The notes below the pieces were generated by a model, which worked only from the letters and a program-made list of their open reading frames with translations, was not told the origin of the DNA and made no database searches. The position numbers were made by a program, and so were the translations under genes. DNA of 64,000 nucleotides from JAAYUJ01 sp963698165. GTDB taxonomy: Bacteria; Desulfobacterota; Syntrophobacteria; Syntrophobacterales; Syntrophobacteraceae. The stretch is from contig CAVOPT010000007.1 in the NCBI GenBank assembly GCA_963698165.1, forward strand, positions 1-64,000. Reading direction: 5' to 3'. Positions 54,639 through 62,043 of the stretch are shown one piece after another (within the stretch, counting starts at the first letter, position 1; each line of letters begins with the position of its first letter).

Positions 54639-55571
54639 ATGAAGAAGTCAAAGGTGATATTATGTGCAATATTATTGGCTTTTATGATGGTGACACCTGG
54701 TTTCGCTGTTGATGTTCAATTCACTTACACGGCTGACAACCAAATTATTGCTGTATGGTATCAAGACGGAAGCACAATAGTTAGTCTGCCCTTAGGGCCA
54801 GGATTTGGCAGTTGGAGCCAAGTGGACACTTTCACCCTGAATCTTGATATTGGAACAGAGTATCAAATCATATGGCAAACTGAAAATTGGTCATGGCAAG
54901 GTGCTCCAGGTGGGTTCTTAGGTGAACTAAGTTCCTCGGCTCCGCTTATTGTGGGTAGTCTGCTCTCATCGGCAAAATGGGAGATTGCTTTTGTGAAAGA
55001 TAATTTGGCGTGCTGATTGGTCGATGCTGGTGTGGATTCCAGCTACTGAGTATGGTGCAAACAACGATGGAAGCACTGTATGGTATAAAGCCAACTGGGG
55101 GCCTGTCTCAGGCATCAGCGGAGTAGCTCAGTAGATTTGTACTGCTATGAATTTCGATGATCTTGGAGCGCTAGGAACAGGTGATAGCGTTTTTATCAGT
55201 GACTCTTAAACTTGCTCGTTCTCGTTCTGTCGCTATCGACATCAAGCCAGGGAGTGATCCAAACAGCATCAATCCCAAAAGCAAGGGTAAGATTCCCGTT
55301 GCCATTTTATCTACTGAGGGCTTCAATGCTCCAAGTCAGGTAGATCAGAAACTCCCTTACCTTTGGTTCTACTGGCGATGAGTACAGCCTGGCTTTTGTA
55401 ACCCCCGTGGAGAGGATATTAATGGAGACCGTTTGAAAGATCTGATCTGCCATTTCTACACTGAGGAAACTGGATTTCAATGCGGCGATACGGAAGGCAT
55501 CCTCAAGGGGAAGACAAAGGAAGGGATCCTATAAAAGGCGTGATACGGTGAGTATCGTTCCTTGCTGGTAG
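54639..55571 (+). pseudogene. Second riboswitch-controlled secreted protein, multiply broken
   Basis: AAAGGAGGGG precedes the ATG and signal peptide KKSKVILCAILLAFMMVTPGFA. The frame runs to 55016. Coherent protein then continues in other frames (WSMLVWIPATEYGANNDG, an in-frame TAG near 55132, CTAMNFDDLGALGTGDS, VAIDIKPGSDPNSIN, DINGDRLKDLICHF, and a final RDTVSIVPCW ending at 55571). The C-terminal domain is the same as in the preceding cassette. At least three lesions are needed to explain this, so it is a true pseudogene. Confidence 0.8.
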
Positions 55572-55725
55572 TCATATCATTTAGCTTAATTCAAGGGCAG
55601 GGTTAGCAATGGCTCTGCCTCCTTTTCATGTGCCGATGTCCTGGAATTGAACTTCGTTCAACGACAACGATGGCAGGATTCCATTGTTGTCCTTGTCTGA
55701 GGTGTCCTATTTCTTGGGGGCGACG

Positions 55726-56577
55726 ATGAAAAACGACAGATTTCTTGGAGTCTCCTTTCACCCCGTTGCTTTGCTAACGTTGGTGTTTGGCTTGCTTTTG
55801 GCGATTCCCAATGCTCGTGCCGGTGTTGATGAAGGGATAGCGGCTTATAACAGAGGCGACTACTCCAAAGCGCATGCCGAATTTAGGAGATGGGCAGAGC
55901 AGGGGAATGCTACCGCCCAATTCAATTTGGGAGTGATGTATTTCAAGGGCCAAGGTGTTCAGCAAGACTATGCCGAGGCAGTGAAATGGTGGCGTCAAGC
56001 AGCGGAACAGGGAGAGCCTGACGCACAGTTCTTATTGGGCATTGCGTATGACAATGGCTACGGCGTGCCAGAGGATCAGGCTGAGGCATTGAAATGGTGT
56101 CGCCAGGCAGCGGAGCAGGGGCATGCTGAAGCACAAAATGCCTTGGGGCCGGTGGAAGGGGAGAGAGCGAGGCAAGTGGCCGAGAGGCGGCGACAACAGC
56201 AAGAACAGCTGAGGCGTGCGCAGGCCATAGAGGAACAGAATCGCGCCGAGCGTGCCCAAAGGGAGGCTGAAGAGAGGGAGCGCATGGAAGAGGCCGAGAG
56301 AGAGCGCGAGGCCAAGAGGCAGAGGCAACAAATGGAACAGAAGCGGAGAGCCCAGGCCTTGGCGGAAATGCAGGCAACTGGGGAAGTCGCTGCCGCAGAA
56401 TTTACACGTCAGATGAACAATTACCGATCAAGAGAGGAAGCTGCGCAGAGTCGCTACCTACAATTTCAGGAACGGGTCATGAACCCAATTGACCCTAGAA
56501 CGGGAACACCCCTCATACCAACGGGAGATGGGGCGGCATCATCCCAGCACTGGAAATATGTTCCGCCGATGTACTGA
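55726..56577 (+). CDS. Sel1-repeat protein with signal peptide and coiled coil
   Basis: 283 residues from the ATG at 55726. The N-terminal signal segment (LLTLVFGLLLAIPNARA) is followed by Sel1-like repeats (AQFNLGVMYFKGQGVQQDYAEAVKWWRQAAEQG and a second unit ending AEALKWCRQAAEQGHAEAQ). A highly charged Glu/Arg/Gln coiled coil of about 80 residues comes next, then a short Pro-rich tail ending KYVPPMY. Sel1 proteins serve as periplasmic scaffolds. It is intact, unlike its neighbours. Confidence 0.85.
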   Translation: MKNDRFLGVSFHPVALLTLVFGLLLAIPNARAGVDEGIAAYNRGDYSKAHAEFRRWAEQGNATAQFNLGVMYFKGQGVQQDYAEAVKWWRQAAEQGEPDAQFLLGIAYDNGYGVPEDQAEALKWCRQAAEQGHAEAQNALGPVEGERARQVAERRRQQQEQLRRAQAIEEQNRAERAQREAEERERMEEAEREREAKRQRQQMEQKRRAQALAEMQATGEVAAAEFTRQMNNYRSREEAAQSRYLQFQERVMNPIDPRTGTPLIPTGDGAASSQHWKYVPPMY

Positions 56578-57563
56578 CCGTACCCTGTTCTCTGAAACCG
56601 CAGATTTTCATCTTTCGCCCTGCTCAACGGGGTTATTGTGGCAGAGTCCTTCCCTGTATCCCTGCTCTACCTCGGATTGAGTGGGTCATGGTCTTGGTTT
56701 CAGTAGTAATCCGATTGAGGCTTGGACAACCGCCCTACTTTCAGGAAATATGCAGGAATTGCAGCAGCACTTGCTCTCGTTCGCCAGGGAGGATGAAATT
56801 GAGAAAGATGTCATCGGATTGCTACTATAGCTGCTATGGTGGGCTTCACGGTAATCATATCTCTATGGCAGCTGACGATCACTCCGTCGCTCAGGACTCA
56901 AGAGTCACTCAACTCATTACAGCTATACTCGCACAGGCGACTAAGCTTACTGAAGCTGCGACGGTCACTCACCGCAGGCAACTGGCGTCTCTTCAAATCC
57001 GTCGCTACGCTCGCAGCATCGGCGGCACTTCTCACCAGGGGAAGACACTGTATTTCATCATCGGCGCTAGCCCAAGAGCGAAGATGAGGCTCATCCAAAC
57101 TTTGAACGCTATCTCGATATTCGGCGACTGCAGTCTTACTTCATCGTCCAGAATTGACACTTCGATGGGATGCAGCTCGGCTGGTGGGTGATAGTTGATG
57201 CGTACAAGAGGTAGCTCTCTCAGGAGAATCTTGATTTTGCGAAGCGTGTCTTTCTCGACGCTTCTGTCAGGAAAGCGGTTGTGCGAACTTCAGATCCGAT
57301 TCTCGTGTACAACGATCTCATCGTTCGGTAGCAGACGATGTTGCTCAGCGAATCGGGTAGCTGGGGGTTATTCTCTCACAGCTTCCAAATTACCACTCTG
57401 TGGGTCTGCACTTGGCGGTTCCAGAAACTGCTGAGCTATATCAACAGGTTCACGCCAGGGGCTTGCACTTCATAAGTTCACTCCCATGCTCCGCTTACCG
57501 ACTGTTTGCGCTTGGTGACAGCTGCTGCTGAACTCAGCTTTGGGCGTCTTGAGAGGCTGACTG
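56578..57563. other. Decayed region of the island
   Basis: About 1 kb without an intact gene. On the minus strand, 57032-57487 can be read as a 152-codon frame with three internal stops and an ATG preceded by GGAG, a possible relic I cannot confirm. Confidence 0.45.
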
Positions 57564-57830
57564 GTTACTCTTGAAGAAGTATTGGCAGAAGCGCAGAAAA
57601 ATAATCGCGTTTGTCCGCGCTGCAAAGTGGCACTCTTTACGACTGCTCCAGGCAGAAGCGAAAAAGTGTAGGTTGGGAGCTTGCCTCCGCTCTACTGGCT
57701 GCTGGTGGCCCCAGCATGTCAAAATGCTGCGCTTCGGGAGCTATCGATGGGCGGCAGCGCCGGTTGCTTGGCGAGTTTATGCTTCTTGCTGGAGCTGCCG
57801 GAGGATCAATGGCAACACATTGGCGAATAG
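57564..57830 (+). pseudogene. Relic of a conserved hypothetical (LEEVLA...LPEDQWQHIGE) protein
   Basis: Fragments in shifting frames spell a family I recognise from other bacterial genomes: TLEEVLAEAQKNNRVCPR at the start, VGWELASALLAAGGPSMSK in the middle, KMLRF...WAA next, and LLELPEDQWQHIGE with a stop at 57828-57830. The initiator codon is GTT and at least two frameshifts are needed. Function of the intact family is unknown to me. Confidence 0.55.
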
Positions 57831-57972
57831 CGGTCTCCTGTGGAGTTGTGCGTTTCGTTGTCTCTGTCATCGGTTGCTCCCTGGAAACCAGACTGATGAA
57901 AACTAGTTGAAAACACTGCAAAATATGGATAGTGACCCCCCTCTTTGTGGGGATAGCATTGTTGATGCTTGC

Positions 57973-58318
57973 CTATTCCTGCTCCTCATGGGTGCACCCC
58001 CGACGATGGAAGGTTTCTGCCCACTGGATCAGATCCACTACCTGCACCATCCATCCGCCAGGCGCACACTTTCGCGCTGGGAGACCATGTTGGCGGATCA
58101 GCCGCAGTACCGTCACTGGTCCAATGCGGCTTTGCTGGGGAGAGGAATCTCCCGATCTCACGAATGCTGCGGATGTAGCTGTGCATCCCGTACTCGTAGC
58201 CCAGCAGGTTCGCGGGTGTCTTCTTTGGCGGATCAGCCGCTTTCTGCCTAGTCACGATGGGTTCGATGTCGATGGCCTGCTTCATCTCATCAAGGGAATC
58301 CAGCAAATCATCCAGCAT
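57973..58318 (-). pseudogene. HTH (excisionase/MerR-like) protein gene with a frameshift
   Basis: GAGGAGG precedes the ATG at 58318, and the frame reads LDDLLDSLDEMKQAIDIEPIV, then GMHSYIRSIREIGRFLSPAK. The -1 frame then continues RIGPVTVLRLIRQHGLPARKC and VVDLIQWAETFHRRG to a stop at 57973, completing a helix-turn-helix domain. The break is next to a CCCC run at about 58135. A single indel restores about 114 residues. Confidence 0.65.
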
Positions 58319-58380
58319 TGATCGTCCTCCTCTCTTCAATGGAATCATGCCTCTTAACCCACGTTTTCACGCCCTGCTGC

Positions 58381-58660
58381 TGTCACATCGGAAAGTCCCC
58401 TTCGTAACGGGGGAGGCTGTCATCTGTCATATGCGTCATACTCGTGTCATACGCTAATATGACAGCCTTAAAACCGCCACCACAGCTAATCTGAAGGTGT
58501 TGTCATATCTGTCATATGGTTTTGCTATATATGTTTTCTCCTCATATAGGTGTAGACGTATGACACATGTGACACGTGCCGCAATCCAATGCAGGGAGGT
58601 GGTTTGCGCTGTCACATCAACCATGTGACATGCATGTGACGCATATGACAACATGACACT
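58381..58660. repeat. Cluster of TGTCA(C/T)AT-type short repeats
   Basis: About 14 copies of TGTCAT/TGTCAC or their complements fall within 280 bases, for example TGTCACAT 58381, TGTCATAT 58501 and 58510, TGTCACAT 58610, TGTGACAT 58624, TATGACA 58644 and CATGACA 58652. They occur in both orientations with an AT-rich patch (58520-58550) between groups. The cluster abuts the end of the RepA-like gene. It resembles an iteron-type origin or a multi-operator array. Confidence 0.55.
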
Positions 58661-59686
58661 CTATCGCGCCTTCCATCGACCACCTCCCGTGTTCTCCACC
58701 AGTCTCCCCTTGCGTTCGTCGGCCAGGCCTTCAAGCCTTTGAATCACTGTCGTACGGGATATGGAGGTCCTTCTGCTGACCTCAAGTGGGGTCATGGGTC
58801 CGCTCTCCCGCAGGACAGCAAGGATTCGATGGTCATTGTCGTTCAACGGCAACTGCCTGTGCCGCCTGATGGTCTCCTGACTTGGTCGGAGGGACTGTTG
58901 CTGTGGCCCATCCCACTCCAGTGCCCACTCCCCTGATCCGATCCAATCCCTTCCGATTGTTCGCAAAGTCAGGTCATCGTAAAGGTGGATCTGCCCGTCG
59001 CATTGGTGCAGTCCGTGGGTCTCCTTGAGCTTTTTGCCTGTGGTCAGACTGCCGGTGAGGAGAATAGCAACCTCACATTGCACGGCCGTGTCTCTTAGCT
59101 GGTTGATGGCATCGGTCTCCATCTGGCGAATGAAGTACTCGTAGGAGCGCCCAACATGAACAGGCTCCCCACCCTTCCCAGACTCGCTCTTGGGCATCTG
59201 GTGGTGCTCCTCGACCCATGCCCCGAGGGGAGGCAGGATACTGCCGAATGCACCCAGGAAGATCACAGAGAAGCCGTTGCTCGCTGCCCGCTTGATCTCT
59301 CCGATGCACCCTTCATCAATCCGGGGCCACCGGCTACGAAATTCGATGCCTCCATGCTCCGGTCCCCAGGCCTCATCAGCCATTCGATCTGCCTCGCCGT
59401 GACTCACCCACAGGACCCGAGATTGCTTGGTAGGGAGCAACCCCAAGAACGGCTCACCAGAGGCAATCGATAGGGCCATCTGGCGGGTGAGAACTCGACG
59501 GTTGTGGAATGAGGCATCTGGTGTTGCAACCACAGTGACCCCAGGACCCAGGAGTCGCTCGATCACAATTCCCGGCTCCGGCATACTCGGGAAAAGCGAT
59601 ATATGTGGAGATGTGAGACCTGAAGCAGCCTGGCTCTCAAACCCTTGTTCTCGTTGACTTCTTGGTGAATTATCGGTATATTCCAT
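58661..59686 (-). CDS. RepA/AAA_25-like protein with degenerate Walker A and C-terminal winged helix
   Basis: 341 residues from the ATG at 59686 (AGGA 6 bases upstream). It follows the plan of RecA-fold RepA-type ATPases: an LLGPGVTVVATPD strand, a helix MALSIASGEPFLG, SRVLWVSHGEAD, and a later VIFLGAFGSIL strand. The expected GKS/T phosphate loop is replaced by DASFHNRR, so ATP binding is probably lost or altered. The last 65 residues form a winged helix (ILAVLRESGPMTPLEVSRRTSISRTTVIQRLEGL). It lies next to the short-repeat cluster, fitting a replication or partition regulator. Confidence 0.75.
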   Translation of the reverse strand: MEYTDNSPRSQREQGFESQAASGLTSPHISLFPSMPEPGIVIERLLGPGVTVVATPDASFHNRRVLTRQMALSIASGEPFLGLLPTKQSRVLWVSHGEADRMADEAWGPEHGGIEFRSRWPRIDEGCIGEIKRAASNGFSVIFLGAFGSILPPLGAWVEEHHQMPKSESGKGGEPVHVGRSYEYFIRQMETDAINQLRDTAVQCEVAILLTGSLTTGKKLKETHGLHQCDGQIHLYDDLTLRTIGRDWIGSGEWALEWDGPQQQSLRPSQETIRRHRQLPLNDNDHRILAVLRESGPMTPLEVSRRTSISRTTVIQRLEGLADERKGRLVENTGGGRWKAR

Positions 59687-59770
59687 CACATATCCTGGTT
59701 TTTATTGTCCTCACCCGGCCCGGCAGCCGGGTTTTCTATTTCATGTCATCCCGCCGCCGTGGGCTCCATG

Positions 59771-60010
59771 TTACATGGCCTCCGTTTGAATCAAGTGGGC
59801 ATCCATGAACTCAAGAACATCGGAGAGACGGTAGAGCACGCGTTTACCGACCTTGCAGTATCGGATGCCACGTCCTCTGCACCGGTCGTTTCGGAGCGAC
59901 TGCAGTCCACGACCAGTGAGCGCCGTCACTTCGGATTCATTCAGGTAACGGTGATGGAGAAGCTCTGGGGGTATATTGGGTTTCTTCGATGGGTTCTGAG
60001 GACCAGGCAT
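59771..60010 (-). CDS. Excisionase/AlpA-like HTH protein
   Basis: 79 residues. After a Pro-rich start, RYLNESEVTALTGRGLQSLRNDR, then GIRYCKVGKRVLYRLSDVLEFMD forms the typical HTH_17 (MerR-like) fold of phage excisionases and AlpA regulators. It lies between the RepA-like gene and the integrase, the usual xis position. Its ribosome site GGGAGG is inside the 3' arm of a hairpin followed by T7, directly before the ATG. Confidence 0.85.
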   Translation of the reverse strand: MPGPQNPSKKPNIPPELLHHRYLNESEVTALTGRGLQSLRNDRCRGRGIRYCKVGKRVLYRLSDVLEFMDAHLIQTEAM

Positions 60011-60041
60011 AAAAAAACCTCCCTGTCGTTGTCCAGGGAGG
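60011..60041 (-). promoter_or_regulatory. Terminator-like hairpin enclosing the Shine-Dalgarno of the excisionase-like gene
   Basis: On the minus strand CCTCCCTG, loop GACAACGA, CAGGGAGG, then seven T directly followed by the ATG. CCTCCCTG/CAGGGAGG is a perfect 8-bp stem (60018-60025 and 60034-60041). The 3' arm holds the only ribosome site, so folding would both end transcription and hide the site. Confidence 0.7.
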
Positions 60042-60113
60042 CATGTAACCGTGCCTGGCTGTGTGGATAGTAGTAAATCTGCACCAATTGTTTTGGTGCA
60101 TTCTTACCGATCC

Positions 60114-61274
60114 CTATAGCATACCTTCCATTCCTGTGTCAATCACTTTCTTACCTACAATTTCATTGATAATGCTTCCCGCCAGGTCGGAAGCCTTTCG
60201 TAACGCTTCATCCCGCAGGTGGGCATACCTTTGGGTCATCGCCGGGTGCTTGTGAGTGAGGAGTTTCTGCAGTGTGTACATATCAACCTGCCCGCTTGAA
60301 GCGAGCATGGTGGCATAAACATGTCTCAGGCCGTGCAATGCTCTGAAGTCCCTGGGCAGGCCTGCAGCCTCCTTGATCCGGTTCACCTGATGCTTGATAT
60401 CTACACGTTGGCGCCCTCCCCTCCCGGGAAATACATATTCACCGTCTCCCCTTGGGTGCGATAGCAGGAGGTCCCTTGCAGGATCGTTCAGCGGGATCTT
60501 TTGGTCCGGGCCACCCTTGGGGTCAACAAGCTTGATAAAGCCACGCTGGTAGTCGATGTCATCCCATTTCAGCTTGAACATCTCCCCCCTGCGCATTCCG
60601 GTGAAGAGGGCCATCTTCATCATGTGTGCTGCCTGGGTGTTTGCGTCGTTCTCTATGGCTTCGAGAAGCCGGGAGAGTTGTTCCGGAGTCAGGTCCTCTG
60701 TCTTGATGTTATTCACCTTCGGCATCTCGATATGAAATTCAGCCCCCTTGCAAAGGTGCTTCTTGGCGCCAAAGTTGATAATCCTTTGGAGCAGTCCCAA
60801 AACGTGCTTGACAGTCTGTGGGCTTCTCTTTTTCAGAAGGTTCGTTCTCAGGCGTATTACATCGAGGGGTATAAGCTCTTGGGGTTCCTTCTCACCAAAC
60901 GCGGGCTTGACATAATTTTGATAGCGGTTGTCATCAGTCCTCAGAGCCTTGGAGTCGGATTTATGGGACTTGTACTCCTCCCACAGCTTGTCAATGGTCC
61001 ATTTGGATGTCTCAGCCAGTCTACTGGCCTTCTCTGCCTCCCTGCGCTCCCTATTGGGAAGTTGGTCCCCCTCAATTCTCTTGATGCGAACCTGATTAGC
61101 TCTGGCGGGGGTCATATCGTCTTGGAATTGCCGTCCAACCTTCTCCTCAACCAGCTTCCCATTTTTTCGGTAGCGGATGTAATAGATTCTCTCAGGCTTG
61201 CCGGTTGCTACTGAAACCCCTTCAATGTAGACCACGCCGGGGTAACTCGTCTTGATCCTCTCTTGCTTTGCCAT
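60114..61274 (-). CDS. int: Tyrosine recombinase (island integrase)
   Basis: 386 residues from the ATG at 61274. An N-terminal arm-binding part (YYIRYRKNGKLVEEKVGRQ), a core-binding SAM-like domain, and the catalytic domain with Arg in TGMRRGEMFKLKW, HGLRH, HKH and the nucleophile Tyr in TQRYAHLRDE. All catalytic residues are present, so it is probably active. It reads away from attR, 205 bases from the repeat, with paired CCCCCACA sites between. Confidence 0.95.
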   Translation of the reverse strand: MAKQERIKTSYPGVVYIEGVSVATGKPERIYYIRYRKNGKLVEEKVGRQFQDDMTPARANQVRIKRIEGDQLPNRERREAEKASRLAETSKWTIDKLWEEYKSHKSDSKALRTDDNRYQNYVKPAFGEKEPQELIPLDVIRLRTNLLKKRSPQTVKHVLGLLQRIINFGAKKHLCKGAEFHIEMPKVNNIKTEDLTPEQLSRLLEAIENDANTQAAHMMKMALFTGMRRGEMFKLKWDDIDYQRGFIKLVDPKGGPDQKIPLNDPARDLLLSHPRGDGEYVFPGRGGRQRVDIKHQVNRIKEAAGLPRDFRALHGLRHVYATMLASSGQVDMYTLQKLLTHKHPAMTQRYAHLRDEALRKASDLAGSIINEIVGKKVIDTGMEGML

Positions 61275-61343
61275 ACCCCCCACATCCTTTCTACCATTTC
61301 AGGGCTGAAGCGTGGAGTTCGGAAGGATTCAGGGGTGGCCTGC

Positions 61344-61363
61344 CCCCCACACTATCCCCCACA
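61344..61363 (+). promoter_or_regulatory. Candidate integrase arm-type sites near attR
   Basis: CCCCCACA at 61344-61351 and 61356-61363, 12-bp period, between the integrase gene and attR. Same spacing as the pairs near attL. Confidence 0.6.
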
Positions 61364-61478
61364 CACAGCTTGAATATAGGGAGAAAACAGAGGAAGTCAA
61401 GGGAAACTTGAGGAGCTTAACTTGCCTTATTCTCAAGTATTTTTGAGAATGAAGTAATTTGGAGGAAACGTATACCTT

Positions 61479-61532
61479 CGGCCTGTCACGCCGGAGGCCG
61501 AGGGTTCAAGTCCCTTCCACCCCGCCAGAAAA
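61479..61532 (+). repeat. attR: direct repeat of tRNA-Asp 3' half
   Basis: Exact 54-base copy of 49927-49980. It contains the 3' half of tRNA-Asp including CCA but no 5' half, so it is not a functional tRNA. It also forms the left boundary of the second element. Confidence 0.95.
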
Positions 61533-61551
61533 CATCAGTTGTTTAGGATAG

Positions 61552-62043
61552 TTACCTGACAACTTCCAATTGCACATGCCGTTTGGTGGAGGGTGACGGC
61601 TCCGCCAGACGGCTTTTTCTTTTTGAGAGGACCTGCATCGTCGATTTGAGGTCCGTCAGGCGGTGCAGGTACCGCTCCGTGGTTGCAAGCTTCTTGTGCC
61701 TCAAGATTGCCTGGATCCTGATAAGTGGCTCGCCGGCATTGGCCAGGATGCTCGCTGTCAGATGCCTGATGGAATGCAAACCGAATGGTTTGACTCCAGC
61801 GCTCCCGAGCTGTGAGAGAACATCCTTTGCCGCTCGAAGGCACTCCTTTTTTAACTTTCTGGGTTTAGGCGAGGCAGACTCACGCTCGAGACAGGAAATG
61901 ATGGCGGACTTGCACTCGGCAATTTCCGTCTTCAGTTCATCTGTCAGGATTCCGGGTGGAGCTTTAAGGCGAAGTCTCCCTTGATCCTCTTTCAATGTCA
62001 CGCCAAGGGCCCTGATCTTCTGCAGGATAGTTTGAGCCTTCAT
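61552..62043 (-). CDS. Chimeric protein: TubC-like N-terminus joined to an integrase C-terminal fragment
   Basis: 163 residues from the ATG at 62043, with GGAGG just upstream and the start overlapping the helicase stop (TGATG). Residues 1-60 (TILQKIRALGVTLKEDQG...IAECKSAIISCL) resemble the TubC-type docking domain seen in many phage and element ORFs. From about residue 85 the sequence is the end of a tyrosine recombinase (FGLHSIRHLTASIL, LRHKKLATTERYLHRL) with HxxRH and the Tyr but without the first catalytic Arg. An internal deletion probably fused two genes. Recombinase activity is unlikely. Confidence 0.7.
   Translation of the reverse strand: MKAQTILQKIRALGVTLKEDQGRLRLKAPPGILTDELKTEIAECKSAIISCLERESASPKPRKLKKECLRAAKDVLSQLGSAGVKPFGLHSIRHLTASILANAGEPLIRIQAILRHKKLATTERYLHRLTDLKSTMQVLSKRKSRLAEPSPSTKRHVQLEVVR

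Noticed and set aside
57032..57487. Minus-strand frame with ATG, GGAG and three internal stops (TGA, TAA, TGA)
   Set aside because: Composition looks protein-like in places, but three stops in 152 codons and no recognised family make it too weak to call a pseudogene.
61479..61532. A second tRNA-Asp gene at the right end of the island
   Set aside because: Only the 3' half is present; the acceptor 5' strand, D arm and half of the anticodon stem are missing.
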